DNA of 64,000 nt from the NCBI RefSeq assembly GCF_003286085.1, contig NW_020825288.1:15686001-15750000 (forward strand). The letters are read 5' to 3'. The notes beneath the pieces are model-generated. The model was not told the DNA's origin, did no database searches, and saw only the letters and a list, made by a program, of their open reading frames with translations. Positions 51,686-63,691 of this stretch are shown here, one piece after another. The first letter of the stretch is position 1, and each line of letters starts with the position of its first letter. The position numbers were made by a program, and so were the translations under genes. Source of the stretch: Drosophila persimilis (Eukaryota; Arthropoda; Insecta; Diptera; Drosophilidae).

Positions 51686-54600
51686 GAGCCATCTTCCTAA
51701 TTTGGAAGCTTAAAGCCATTCCGATTTCTCATTACCATCCCCGGCTCCGACAACAGCACTCAAGCCACACCTGATCAATAATCGGGACATTACTGATTTG
51801 CTTTCTTGCTTTCTACGATCTATATCGAATATACATACATATGTATGTATATGCGCTGGCTAGTGCCCATTGCGAACCCTAGGCAAAGAAAAAACGAGTG
51901 AGATCGAATTATTGAGTGCGCAAAGCAGATCGTCAAGAGAGACGCCTTGAGATTTTGTATCCAGCCTCGGAAAGGGTTTTGATCGGAGAAGCCGTCTCTT
52001 GTATAAAAAAACTATCTTGCTCGAGAGCTGTTGCCGTCACTTGCAAGGATCGTGTCAATAAGACATGATAGACTGACTTCATGTAGCATTGAATGCTTAA
52101 AGCGACTAAGATTTTTACAGTTCCTGTTCCTTATCCTATACATATGTACCTACATGTATTTTATTATTTCATATAAAAGTATTATCGCAATTGAGTGTCG
52201 TATTGGTTTTGGTTCATTTAATTTAACTCCGTTCAATTGCTAAAAGTTTCTGCAATATACGAAGGTACAAAGGTAATATACAAAATATTAAAACAAAAAA
52301 AAATCCGCTTAGGCGACGCTTTTAGTTAGTGATATTTAATAAGCAATTCTCAATTTAGATGTACTCCTGCTAGTTCTTTATTCCCGCTCCTGTTAGTCTG
52401 GGTTCATTAAAACATGCTAAGCACATAATGACAGATAGCCATTATGGCAGTGCCAGTGGCAACGGTAGCAGCTGCTGCTGTAGCTGGCCACAAGCCTCAA
52501 ATGCTTTCAATAATTGCGGCATGCTCTCTTCGGTGGGGTCAGTGGCCGCTTGGCCGGCCGCACGAGTCACTGCGTCAGGATGAGGGGTAATTTTTGAATT
52601 TTGATGCCGCGGCGCCTATGTCAAAAGCATGGCAGCATCCGCACAAAAAACAATTTCCGTAATTCGTATATGTTCGGTAGGGGTAGCATTTGGGGCGGCA
52701 GAAAGGCCACTCTATTTACAAATCATACGCCACGTTGCCCTTCAAAGAGCCAGTCGTCGAAAACTGAGCTCTGACCGCTTTCCATTTAGAGAATCACATA
52801 CGCTAATTATGAACGCATGAGCGAAGGAGCCAACCGAGAGTCAAAACCTTAAAGTTTTCTACCAACATTTCAAACAGTTCAGAATTGGAATGCTTTGCCA
52901 TCGCGATTCTAATGTGTCAAGCTTATCGGATCGGTCGGGGTCTTTGCTGCAAAATAACCTGATCGATAACACCTAGAATACAGAACGTTCAATTAAATTT
53001 GACCATGTTTGGTTTCTGGGTTCGGTGGCCAGGGCACAGGAGTGCTGGAGAACGAGAATCGGCATTATGCGTAGGAATGAGCCAAACCAATTATTTTCAG
53101 GCCGAGCAGCTGCACAAACTGCAAGCGACAAGCTGACCCGCCCTCAGAACCGATAAATCCATGGGCAGGCGTCTCGTAGGTTCACCTATTGAGACAAATT
53201 GAACGCCAGGTCTGTGTCTGCCCAGGCTTTGTGGCGGCGGCTGTCAAAGGCTCTAGCCCTGGCCCATATTTCCGGGCCGCTGGGCTGATTACCCGTAAGA
53301 CTGACTGCACGGCTGCTTGGTTGTTCGCCAGGGATGTAGGGTGGCATGGTATGGTAAGGGAAGGGCTCTTACCTTCGGCTCGGAGCGGACCTCGGTGGGC
53401 AAACATTTGCACACAGAAGGCCCATTCCGAGTGTTTTCATACGTTTCTTTGCCAGTTTTTTTATTACATGTGTACTTTTGTGATTACATGAATATTTTAA
53501 AAGCGCGCACTCGTTCAGGGGGAGGCAGGGGGCAGAGGGTATGGGTCTGAGGACACACACTTGGCTGGGGAGTGGTACAGTAGTACGGTGGCACGGGGCG
53601 AGCCACTGACATGAGAACTACATTAAAATAATTTATTTTAACGCATTTTTTGTCATAACCCGATGGGGAAAAAACTCATTTCCTTTAATGATTCCATCTC
53701 GTACGAGTACGCACGCTGTTAGTGGATCGGCAGCGACGCGATGCGCGCCGAGCACTGCTCTTTCTCGCTCATGTGGCACGCACATGGTTATTTCATTAAA
53801 ATTGCCTTTTGTTGTTTGTAAATGTTGCTTATTATTAACGCTGCTTTATCATGTGCGGCCGCATCTGTATCTGTACTATATGTGTGTGCTCGTATCTGGT
53901 TCTGCCCCAACTGTATTTGTATCTGTATCTGATTCTCGCGCAAGTCTGTATCTCTGCGCTGCATTTTTATGGGGCCGAAAGACACGACATTTGCATTACT
54001 GGACTGTACCGAACAGTCAGCTGTAGCGACCTGTACTGCAGCTTAATAAAGACTAATTGACTTTCTGGCCATATCATGGGGAATACTCGTATTCCAAAGC
54101 TGGGCTCGGGCATGGCCCGCCTGATTGCCAATTATGACAAGGGCCGCGACGCCAACGCCCTCACAAAGCGCGATAAACGAATTAACATTTAAATTAATTT
54201 ATGTCCAAAGTGTTGCCCCCCAAACCCAAAGTTGACATTGTATTTGTCCTGAGCGCCGACACATTCCCGCAGACCGCCGAAGCCCCACACCCCACAGACG
54301 ACATTCCCGGCACAATGTGACGACCCTTCAAGTTGCATTCAAAATTTATGCTAATGAAGCTCGTGTGCACTTTGGGTGTTTCCCACTTTGGGGGACGGCC
54401 CTGGTGTTGGCGGGACAGTCGCTGCATCTAATTAGCCAAAGTAAATTACAAGACAAAAGTTGCAGGCTACTAGTGGCAGCGACAGGCTGAGCTGTGCCAC
54501 TGCGTCTCTGCTAACACAGCAATTGATTGTCCTAGATTGAGGGCAGTAGATTGAATAATCCCATGCAGTCTAGTCTGCTTAAAGCTCTGACGGGAGGTGC

Positions 54601-54781
54601 CAGTGGTCGCCGATATATCTACGGTAACTGCAGGATTGCATGGACTCTGTTCTGGTATCCGTTTAGGCCGTACTCCTGGGCTCCTGTAACGAAAGCCTGC
54701 AAAAAAACTGCGGACAAGATCAGGGTAATACTCTTAAAGAGGAGGCATCATGGTACAACAAGAAGCCTCGACGTGGTTTTA
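51686..54781. other. Intergenic DNA
   Basis: No gene is supported. The stretch contains TACATA/TATGTA palindromic AT-rich DNA near 51832-51855, a CGTAC/GAGTAC tract near 53700 and TCTGTA-type simple repeats at about 53862-53955. The start of an obscura-type repeat follows. Confidence 0.5.
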
Positions 54782-55469
54782 TTATACCCGATACTCAAAA
54801 TGAGTACAGGGGTATATTAGAAGGAATCGTTTCCGACCCAAAGAGCTAGAGCAACAACATTTTATATCCGAACTTCTGTGATATGTCACTAATACAAGTA
54901 TATTTAAATACTTCGCCCACTTCCACCCCCACAAAGAACGAAAATCTGTAGCATTCACATTTTTAAAGATACGAGAAAACAGAAAACGCAGAATCGTAAA
55001 GGATGACTATGTCTTCTAGACTGCAAAATCTGACCAGATAATTACTAAAGCCAGAATCAAGAAAACAATTTTATTCTCTCTCGCACTGTCTCACTCTAAC
55101 ACACAGGTTTCATGGTCGTCTTTGCCTATTGCAAAATGTGAGTTCAAGGATCTCAGACACTATAAGAGCTAGAGCAACCAAATTTGCCTTGAAAAGTTAG
55201 TTTCAAAATTTCGACACAACCCCGTCCACCCCCGCAAACGATGAAAATCTATGGCATCCACAATTTTTAGAGACTATTAAGGCTAGAAAATCTGTCAGAT
55301 TGCCGAATCTGGATCGGACCGGATTATTATTATAGCCAAAAGTAAGAAATCAGTCGCTACGCAGCGCCCGACGACACGCTCATACTGATTTTATGTCTCT
55401 CTCGCACGCACTCTTTGTCGTGTCGTGCAATGTTGGAGGAGAGCCATACTGACTTAGTATCGGGTATAA
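54782..55469. mobile_element. Obscura-group dispersed repeat with 14-bp inverted ends
   Basis: The ends are perfect inverted repeats, TTATACCCGATACT at 54782-54795 and AGTATCGGGTATAA at 55456-55469. The left end continues with CAAAATGAGTACAGGGGTAT and the right end is preceded by GAGCCATACTGACTT. These blocks match, from memory, a very abundant non-autonomous repeat of obscura-group Drosophila, of the SGM/DINE-like kind; the exact family name is uncertain. Internally, a module starting AAGAGCTAGAGCAAC recurs at 54841 and 55164, with a CCACCCCC...GAAAATCT block after each. There is no coding capacity. Similarity may extend past the right inverted repeat to about 55520 (GCGGTGTCCGCAGCAACTCA). 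Confidence 0.75.
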
Positions 55470-55520
55470 CTGTAGAGTAGCGGTGTCCGCAGCAACTCAC
55501 AACGTACCCCCTCGTTTTAA

Positions 55521-57250
55521 TCTAAATTTTGTGTTGTCTAAATGAATGAGTTCCAAAGAAACGAAACCTCAGGGCATTAATGCCAATAATAACGCTTGTA
55601 ATGATGATTTCTAGACGAAAAGTTCCACCAGGGTAGTATTAGCTGCTCTTAATGGTGATTGGGATTGGGTGGCGGGATTGTGGTTCGCAAAACAGGACCT
55701 GGAGGAGCTAACGAGACAGCAGGGAATCGTTGAGTCGGTAAATAGTTGGCCGTCAATTCGCTGGCAACACTTGGTCGTCGTCGCTTAAAGCCAATTCAAT
55801 TCATGAGCATCGAAAAAATACTTGTGGCACTGTTAATTGGGTTTGCAGCATCGTGCTTAATATGGCGCGGCATCAATTTATTTACGTGCCATTAAAAATG
55901 CACATAACAAGCAAATTGCATTTTTGCCATACATTCGCGGGAATGGAAATGGCTCTTAAGTAAACTACAATAAATTTGGCGCAAACTTGTATATGAAATG
56001 CACAGTGTTCGGTTCGTGTTACAAAAGCCACTCGCTGCCGGCAATAATATAATTAAAAATTAAATGGCAAATTAATTGGTGAAAAATATCAAAAAGACTT
56101 TCTACGCAGCCCGGCATTTGCGGCATTTAAAATGCCATTAATTTTGCATCAACACCTGCAGCAGCACGCGCTTAAATAAACATGCTCGAAAAGCCAGGGC
56201 ACTTTACATTAACATCGCCATCGCCTGGCCAAAAAACTATTGATGAATGAATAATGAAAGGGTTCCGGGAACAAAGCCAACGCAACCACAGATCCAACTG
56301 CAATTCCAATCGCATCGCAGCTGTTGTCAGTGCTGGATCTGGAGGCCCAGGCAGATGTTGTTCGACTTGTAAGTGACACGACCCGAACCGCGTCCGGTCT
56401 GCCCATAAATCAAAGGTCAACTGTTTTTATAATCACCAAAAGTGGCGTCCGATCACATGTACAGTACATACAGATGAAGGTAAGTTTTACATTCGCTTTA
56501 TATAAGTACAAAATAATGTCTGAATGTGCCCCGTCATTGAGATGAAAATTAAGTTCTGATTCTGAAGCCACTAAGCTATTATTTACTTATAGATTACATG
56601 ATTTTCTCTATTTGATATGTACCTCGTATCTTGTTCAGGAATACTGCGCTTTGAATCATTTGAAAATAAACTATTTCGGACAATTACAAACAAGTACAAG
56701 TCCAGAAATCCAGAATATCAATTGTCGATATGGTTTAAAATAAATACAAAAATATATGCACAAATAAAGCTGTAGCTCCTAGCTCGATTTTAATATTTGA
56801 ATAGGTTGCAATTCTAAATTTATAACGAAGCGGAAAATATTTCAATATCAATCTTCATTATATTAATTTTCATTACAGTAAATTTTGGAATAATCAAAAC
56901 ATGTTAAAACATTTTAAATCGTCTTCCTCCGGCAGGTATGCATTTAATTGAATACAAATTATTTAAAGAAATGGCAGTTAAGTTGTTATACCCAAAAATT
57001 TTGCATTGTGTAGATTTTTGTGATTTCCTTATAATTGTCTAACACAATTACAGTAGGTGGTGGTCAACATTTAAGACAACTGTTAGTTTTTCACTAGCTG
57101 TTGCTAATTACAATAAAAAGTAAAGAAAGTTCGAAATATATATGTATGCACATTTATTGTTGAGCAAAAATTAAAGTTTATATGTTGTTTGGACCGATGC
57201 CGATCGGCGAATGACTAATTGCAAAGGCTAACCATGATTAAATTACATAC
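55521..57250. other. Intergenic DNA
   Basis: No gene is supported. Two good GTAAGT donors occur on the plus strand, near 56371 and 56480, within an open frame at 56324-56545, but no acceptor or protein-like partner was found. AT-rich DNA fills 56560-57180. Confidence 0.5.
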
Positions 57251-57396
57251 TTATACAAGGTGGTCCGCGACCACAACGCGCTCTCTATTTGGGTCTTATA
57301 TCCTCTCTCTCATCAAACATGGCCTCAAAGCGCTCTCAGTAGTGCTGAGCGTAAGATAAAACCCGAAAGAGAGTTTGGTCCGCTAACCTTGTATAA
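57251..57396. mobile_element. MITE-like hairpin element, 146 bp
   Basis: The outer ends are perfect 11-bp inverted repeats, TTATACAAGGT at 57251-57261 and ACCTTGTATAA at 57386-57396. The arms remain largely complementary inward: a GGTCCGC block, CTCTC, and GGGTCTTAT against ATAAAACCC. This gives a long imperfect hairpin. The AT-rich termini and lack of coding potential fit a miniature inverted-repeat transposable element. A hairpin RNA precursor is an alternative reading. A second copy in this window was not found. Confidence 0.5.
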
Positions 57397-60363
57397 TTTC
57401 ATCAGGCGACGGGCCAAATCGCTCGTGCCCTATTAAGAAATCTTAGAAGAGGGCGAGAGTGGTTGATAGGAAGAGACCGTCGCAGCAGCTAAGCCGAGCA
57501 CGAACGATGGATAAAGAGACAGAGAGCGAGAGAAAAACTAGATGCGATGCTATAACTGTAGAAACGAAACGAAACGAATAAGTCGAGATAGAAAGACGAA
57601 AGAAGGGACGCTGCCGTGCGTAAGCATATGCGGTTGACAATGTCCATGTGGGCAGTGCAAGCAGCCGATAATTAAAGTCACTTGCGATAGGCTGCACCAC
57701 TATGATTTAGCTACGATGATTATTGAATAATTATAGGGCTGGGAAACCCGACCGGACCATGCATTTGTAGGGCCTGCAGTTAAATGCAAAGTAATTATAT
57801 TCACGTGTCCCCGCTCTGCCTTCACACTCCTCTGAGTGGTTTTTATATTCACATTTAATTCATAGTTGCTTCTGCAGTTGTTGCGTGTGTTGCGGCGAAA
57901 AGTTTCAGGCATGTTAATAACAGTCATAATTAAAAATTTAATGTTATAATTTCGTGTGTGCGGCCGCTGCCGTGTGGCTTTTTCCGTTTGGCTGAAAATT
58001 ACTTCCCACCTCTGCGGCAACAGACAATTATTCACGCGGCGCTTACAGAATCTGATTTTCACCAGCCCTGGGGCTGACTCTGACCCTGGCCCAGGATCGG
58101 TTCTTTTCAGCGGGTAGGGAATATTCTATGGGAACTTTTCCTAGTACGAGTGCTGTTGCCAGTGCAATTACGAAATATGAAAGGCATGTTAGCCGAACTA
58201 AGCACAGCCAAACTTACAATGAGCCGTGTATTTTTGATGGTCAAAAAAAGAGTCTCCCCTTCCATTTCTCTCTCTCTCTGAAGGACGACTACCACAAGTG
58301 ATGGCCAGGCAATAAAAGTTGGAGAGCACAATGCAAGGAGAGACTTGTTAAGCATGATACTTAAGAGCACAAATACTCAAAATACTTGAAAATTCTTGCC
58401 CTGTGCGGCACAGAAGTCAAGGCAATGAAAAGCATTTGCAGTATCCTCCAACAGCCACTCCACATCCTGACATGGTAAACAAAAATAATTAGTTTTTCAT
58501 GACATGCGAAGGCTGGGAAGGTACATATTTAAGCTGTCCAACTTTGTCGAATGAAAAGTGATTCCGATACAAATTCGATGGGAGACCGAAGTGAAGACAA
58601 ATGTCAGGGCAGAGCACACTCTCGGCTGTGGCTGGCCGATCACTTTGAATAATTATTGGCGCTGCCAGCCGCTGTGGCGGCCACTGTGGCGGCCACTTTC
58701 ACAGAAGCGGAAAGTCAATCAGTGGGAATGCAGCGAGCAATTTAATACAATTGTGGGCCAAGGAGCTTATTTAATTAATTACTTGAAACAGTGCGTTGCG
58801 TCAGAAAGCGGCCAAGTAATGCTGAAAAAGCCGAGTAATTATTTTACACTTCGCTACCGCTGTCGCTCAGCAGCTCATTCTCCATCCTGCCACCCTGACA
58901 CGCTCCCATCCTCGTCCTTTCCATTCTGCATTTTGATGAAGTTTTTCCTCGACATGGCCGGTTGCAACTGCAACTGCCACAGCAAGTGCAGTTGGTCACT
59001 CCAGCTGTCGCCTGTGCATAATAAAGTTTGCTTAAATTTTGTTAATTCCATGCGGCACACACGCTCTCGTACGCGTCCCAGCTTTCAGGGCGAACTTTAC
59101 AATTATTGACAACAGATTAAATGAAATCAAAGCCGAGCCAAGGAACACTGCTATCGCCTCCACGTATCGATACGGACAATATAAAATCGCATAAATTCGC
59201 CCTGCGCTTTAAATGTCAAGTGGAATTCGTCCATCGATTTTTATGCCTCGTCCGGCGCTGGGGTCATTTATCAATATGTAGATTTCCCGCTATCCCCGTC
59301 GCCTAGTAGAGTTCAATGGGTCCGCAGGCTCTGCCCGCAATACACCCGAACACACTCGCAGGGACGGGCTCGGGGCCATGTATATTCCTGTATAAATTGC
59401 GTAATTTTTTTACACGCACACACAATCGGAGATAAATTGACTGATACTCGCATGTATGTTGTGCGGCACCAGAGGCTGTCTATCTTTCCGACCAGTTTGA
59501 TGTATGCGTCTGCCTGGGAAAGTGTCTATCTCCTGCTCCGCTGCCACCACTCCACATTTTTCACCACTTCGGTTTACTCTCACTTTTCTGCTCTCGGCCT
59601 TTTCTTTAAATAATTCGGCGCCTTAAGATACTTCCGGCGACTGCACTAAAACCCTAGACAAAAGCGTAATGGCATCAATTTCCGGCAGCCCAAATTCAAA
59701 TTCGACTGCCGCAAGGCGTCATTCCCCATTCCTCTGTATTCTAGTAGCACTCTGGAAACTGAACTGAACTTAAGTTATCTCTGGCTGTGGAGAACAACAA
59801 CGTTTAAGAGCACAATTCTAACAAAAAAAATTTGGATTTAATGTATAGCTCTTCTTGTCAGATTAAAAAATCTATACTCCTACGTCCTACTACGTCCACG
59901 ATTATTTCACTGGTTTCTTATTATCTCTCGTCTCCCGATCCCATATATATAAATAGAATTTATAAGAAATACGTTGACAATGGTCGTAGGACACGAAGTC
60001 CAATCAAGACCGATCATTGTTCCAGCTCGTTTTCATATGTATCTGGGTTTACTATGTAATATTCTTATCAGATAAGACGAGAGCTAGTGCGCGATGATCA
60101 TGGGATTCCTAAAGTTAACTTTATGTGTCCTTGGGACTGGCAGGCCTTCTGCCATACTATACTCGAATAAATCTATCAGGCACAAATAAATCGAAGGCAA
60201 TGCAAATCAGTTTTCCTCTCTGCATCTCTCTCCCTGGTGACAGTGTGGCTGCCATTGTAGCCACTCGAAAATGTCAATGACAATGATGATGAAAAGCAAA
60301 ATAGAGCGCTGACAGCTGCAACGAGACACGAGCTGGCTGTATCCATCTAGATGGATGCCTGCA
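57397..60363. other. Intergenic DNA
   Basis: No gene is supported. GA-rich sequence spans 57440-57610. A TATCGATA site sits at 59165-59172. Around 59880-60090 several short inverted blocks (CGTCCTAC against GTAGGAC, TCTCGTCT against AGACGAGA) suggest a degraded repeat. The 183-codon open frame at 58558-59109 has no protein signature. Confidence 0.45.
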
Positions 60364-60410
60364 TATAGAATACGTGGGGCGCAGTCTCAGTCTCAGCCCA
60401 GTTCATTCAC
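60364..60410 (+). promoter_or_regulatory. Possible TATA plus initiator core promoter
   Basis: TATAGAA at 60364-60370 is followed by TCAGTC (A at 60389), TCAGCC (A at 60395) and TCATTC (A at 60405), all resembling the fly initiator TCAKTY. The TATA to 60395 spacing of 31 bases is standard. A downstream AGTTA near 60424 resembles a DPE. Individually these matches are weak, and together they are suggestive. Confidence 0.22.
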
Positions 60411-60461
60411 AGTCCCAGCTGCCAGTTAGCGACTCCTTTCTTCAGTGGCATAATTTTAAAT

Positions 60462-60584
60462 ATGGAGCAGAGCTACGGATATACTTCGCTCTGGTTGAAC
60501 GCTCCACTGGCTCGTCGACGTCGACTGGCTTGGTCGGCTGGACTAGTTGACAGCTTGATTTGTTGGCAGTTGGCATACAATTGA
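60462..60584 (+). CDS. Small ORF downstream of the possible promoter (40 residues)
   Basis: The frame starts MEQSYGYTSLWLNAPLARRR and ends WQLAYN before TGA. It begins about 70 bases after the putative initiators, the first ATG in that leader. The Arg-rich centre followed by a hydrophobic segment (LAWSAGLVDSLICW) could be a small membrane peptide. There is no homology I recognise, and 40 codons is within chance expectation. Confidence 0.18.
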   Translation: MEQSYGYTSLWLNAPLARRRRLAWSAGLVDSLICWQLAYN

Positions 60585-60784
60585 CATTTGATGGATGGTG
60601 TTCTACATTGTCGGGACATTGCAGCAGAATTCAGCGCACGCCCAGCAGCTGCAGTACAATAGTCCCTAGGAGATCTCTTCCTGTCGTTTCTTCTAATTAT
60701 TGTGGGACAAACTTTCAATTCCAGACATTTTGTTGGCAACTGAACCAATTGGACCATGCTGTTTCAAGTGGCATTTAAAAGGTG

Positions 60785-62760
60785 GTTAAAAAAGCTAAAA
60801 AGGTCATTAACGAATAATTGCTCTCCACGATCCACCATTCTTAAGCGTTGAACGACCAGCCCACAAGCCTGTCTACTACAAAAGGCTGTCCACATTGGGA
60901 GAGGTCTTGACAGTTCAATGTACTTTCAAAAACTGCATTTCAGAACGAGTTCCACGCAACCTACTTATAAAATAGAAACTATAGAAATATTGAATATATA
61001 ATGGCCGAGGAAAGTCGTATAAGTCTCGACTAAAAGTTACCTTCGTTCTCTGCGCCTTTATAAGCCCACTCCCTTCTATGCCAAGCGTAAAATGTTGAGC
61101 AAAACTTTTGTGCGTAGGAAAGTTCCTTTGCTTGAATAAAGAATGAGACAAAGTCTGCTCAACTGACGAGTGCCAACGGTCGCAAAAAGAATTCTGCTTC
61201 AAAGTCGTGAGGTGGCAGGGGAGTGGGTGACACCCCTGGAAATGTAACGTACAGTATAAATAAAACAAACGGCAGTTTTTCCACTATTTCCTGATGCCGG
61301 CCATATTTTACGTGCCCACGACTGCACCTGACTCGCTGAGACGAGCAACAACTTTTGGGCGTTATGGAAACTCTTGAAGATTTCTAAGCGAAGTGAAACT
61401 TTTATATCTGTGCATACATTATTTGAACAGCCCACACACACAGATCCCGAAACGAACGTCTCCGCCCGTATTTGTTGAGATTAATTAACAAATCCGGAAT
61501 AAGAAGACAAGCCTGCCAGTCATAGCAATTCGACTCCACAGCACTCTCCGAGCCTCAGTCAGAGGGAGGCTAATGGCTAGAAAAGTGAGCGCATTTGCAT
61601 AACAGTCGGCAAGAAAGTCAAAACAAGTAACGAGCCAGTGAATCATGAAACAAAAAATTAACAAACAGCAAACAGGAATCCCAGAGAGACAGCTGTAGAA
61701 ACAGCTTAAGTACGAGGAAAGGAGTCCGACTTTATCGCTTTTTGTACACTCTTTCTTTCTGGCATGATATGACTTTCGTCAGTTTTAATATCGTATCAAA
61801 TGTGGATACATATATCGTAGATATCACATTGAACCAGTATATAAATATTGGCATTATTAACAGATCGTATTTATATAAAATATATGCTTTGAGACATCTA
61901 ACTGCCTGTCAAATTCGTGGTATCCTCAGAGAGCGGCAATTACTTTGCTCCTGGGATTAGAGGTGGATGGTGTCAGGCTCAGCCCCAGCTAAGCCTCTTG
62001 CATCTGTAATTATTTATGCAAAAATTGTTGCAAAACAAACTTAATTTTGTTAAATGTTTAACTTAGGCATGCGCACGTTGATTAACAGTCCGGAACGGGC
62101 TCATGTCCCATCGAGTGTTGAAGGTTCCCTGCACCGCCTCCGGGTATGCAAATGACAATGGGCCAAAGCGTCTGCTTCGCTCCCCTTCCCCGCACAATCC
62201 ATTTACTTGGTTTTCTCTGGGTGTTTGAGTTTGTTGCTCCGCCTTACTTATGTACGTGTAAACATGCATGATTAAGCTACCAAAACCAGAAAGACTGTAC
62301 GGCAGCACAAGACCAAAGAATGTAACTTCCGTGGCCCCCAAGTGGGTGCTAGCCGTCGAATTTTTATCAACACTTTTTAACCTTCTTCAGCAGTTTGACA
62401 TGTCCGGAATGATGGTTGCCATCTCTTTACAACGCCAATCCGCGCCGGAGGCATATTTTTTAGATTGTTAAGACCTTAAAAGAAAAGTCTAGACATTTGT
62501 GAGTTGAGTTGAATTTTATTCTTAAAATCCGACCATTATATATGATTTAGCAATGAGGAATAAGGCACAATTTTGTATTCAAAAATATCGCTAGACCTGC
62601 TGCGAGTGCATTCATACATCAGTGACATTTTGGGACTACATTCGATAGGTGTTGTTAATGAGCTTGGGATCTCTTCTCCGCTCACACCCAGGCAGTCATA
62701 GATTTTCCACTTTATGTAATTTTTTCACTTTAAATTCACATAAGAGAACGTGTATAGAAT
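60785..62760. other. Intergenic DNA
   Basis: No supported gene. Open frames on the minus strand at 60915-61268 and 61199-61441 lack domains and splice support. Confidence 0.5.
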
Positions 62761-63213
62761 CTATTTATTTAAGGACAATAATGTGTTCATGATTGACCAA
62801 GATTTTTGAGGGAGCTTTGCCAAGGCGCATTGAATGGCCTTTGGCTCGAAAGCGAACTTAATTGGGTCACAATAATTAACATTGTTCGGCTTTCTACAGG
62901 TTTTATTGGTTTCTACATAAACAATGCAAAGGTCTACATTGAAGTACATTTTGCGATAGTTGTATTTCCTGAATAGCATGTCACGGCTTATCGAATTGTA
63001 GAATGGCAAAGCGAATTTAAACATGGAATTCGCGAGAGTCAGGTGCAACAAGATTGGATCAGGAGTATCCAGAACAACTGTCGGGGAATGCGGCCGTGCC
63101 GATGATGACGATAATGCTGCTGCCAAGTCAAAGTCTGGCACAATGGATGCCAGCGCTGTCTCTGAGGCAGATCCAGACAGAGTCGTTGGAAAAACAGACT
63201 GAGAGCATTGCAT
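62761..63213 (-). CDS. Candidate orphan protein, 150 residues
   Basis: The frame runs from the ATG at 63213 to TAG at 62763-62761. It is stop-free for about 200 further bases upstream of that ATG, to about 63420, so an earlier exon boundary is possible. The C-terminal half (for example KYNYRKMYFNVDLCIVYVET and NKTCRKPNNVNYCDPIKFAF) is not low-complexity, contains three spaced cysteines and uses varied codons, all unlike the accidental frames nearby. There is no signal peptide from this ATG and no recognised domain. Internal GTAAGT and CTGCCTCAG sites upstream do not give a consistent spliced frame. It could be a lineage-restricted gene, a decayed one, or chance. Confidence 0.33.
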   Translation of the reverse strand: MQCSQSVFPTTLSGSASETALASIVPDFDLAAALSSSSARPHSPTVVLDTPDPILLHLTLANSMFKFALPFYNSISRDMLFRKYNYRKMYFNVDLCIVYVETNKTCRKPNNVNYCDPIKFAFEPKAIQCALAKLPQKSWSIMNTLLSLNK

Positions 63214-63388
63214 CGCAAAGTGAACTTCACTTACATGAAGTAAATAAATAAAAAGGCAGCCCGAACAGAGCTGTACACAATTTATGGATGCACTTGCCAG
63301 GAAGGACAAGGACTGCGACGAGGATAGCAACAGGAATCCGGAACGGGAGCAGAAAGCGTAGACAAATGTAAAATAATACGTGACAATA

Positions 63389-63691
63389 ATGCTGCCAATG
63401 GCTCTGTTGATTAGGCTGGTTTATTTATGGCTCGCTCCCGCTCTCTGCTCCTCAAAGAGCAAGCTGAGGACAAAGAAGTGTGCTGCCCCACAGGAGCTCG
63501 AACTGAGGGTATCTGGTGGCAGCCGACTGAGGCTGGAGTCTGCAATCTTTGGGAAATTCATTGAGCCGCCGCAAGTTGAAGTTGATCTGCAGCTTTTGTG
63601 GTACAGCTTGCCGTTCGGGCCTAATGAACCAAGCCTCCGTGTGTGTGTGTTCGTTAGTGTAAGTGTGTGGGCCAAAGTAAATATTATTTGA
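63389..63691 (+). CDS. Candidate secreted protein, first exon or short gene
   Basis: ATG at 63389 opens MLPMALLIRLVYLWLAPALC, a textbook signal peptide with cleavage likely near Ala-Leu-Cys. A basic stretch (SSKSKLRTKKC) and a regular-looking segment (ELELRVSGGSRLRLESAIFG, then KFIEPPQVEVDLQLLWYSLP) follow. The frame then runs into GT-rich repeat sequence. A strong donor, AGT|GTAAGT, after 63658 would end the exon in phase 0 after 90 residues, which seems more natural than reading on to the stop at 63689-63691. Later exons would lie outside the window. The family is not recognised. Upstream, small frames at 63024-63203 and 63274-63360 are probably unrelated. Confidence 0.42.
   Translation: MLPMALLIRLVYLWLAPALCSSKSKLRTKKCAAPQELELRVSGGSRLRLESAIFGKFIEPPQVEVDLQLLWYSLPFGPNEPSLRVCVFVSVSVWAKVNII

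Noticed and set aside
58558-59109. 183-codon plus-strand open frame
   Set aside because: No recognisable domain, includes repeat-derived WRPLWRPL and CNCNCH runs, and lacks promoter or splice context.
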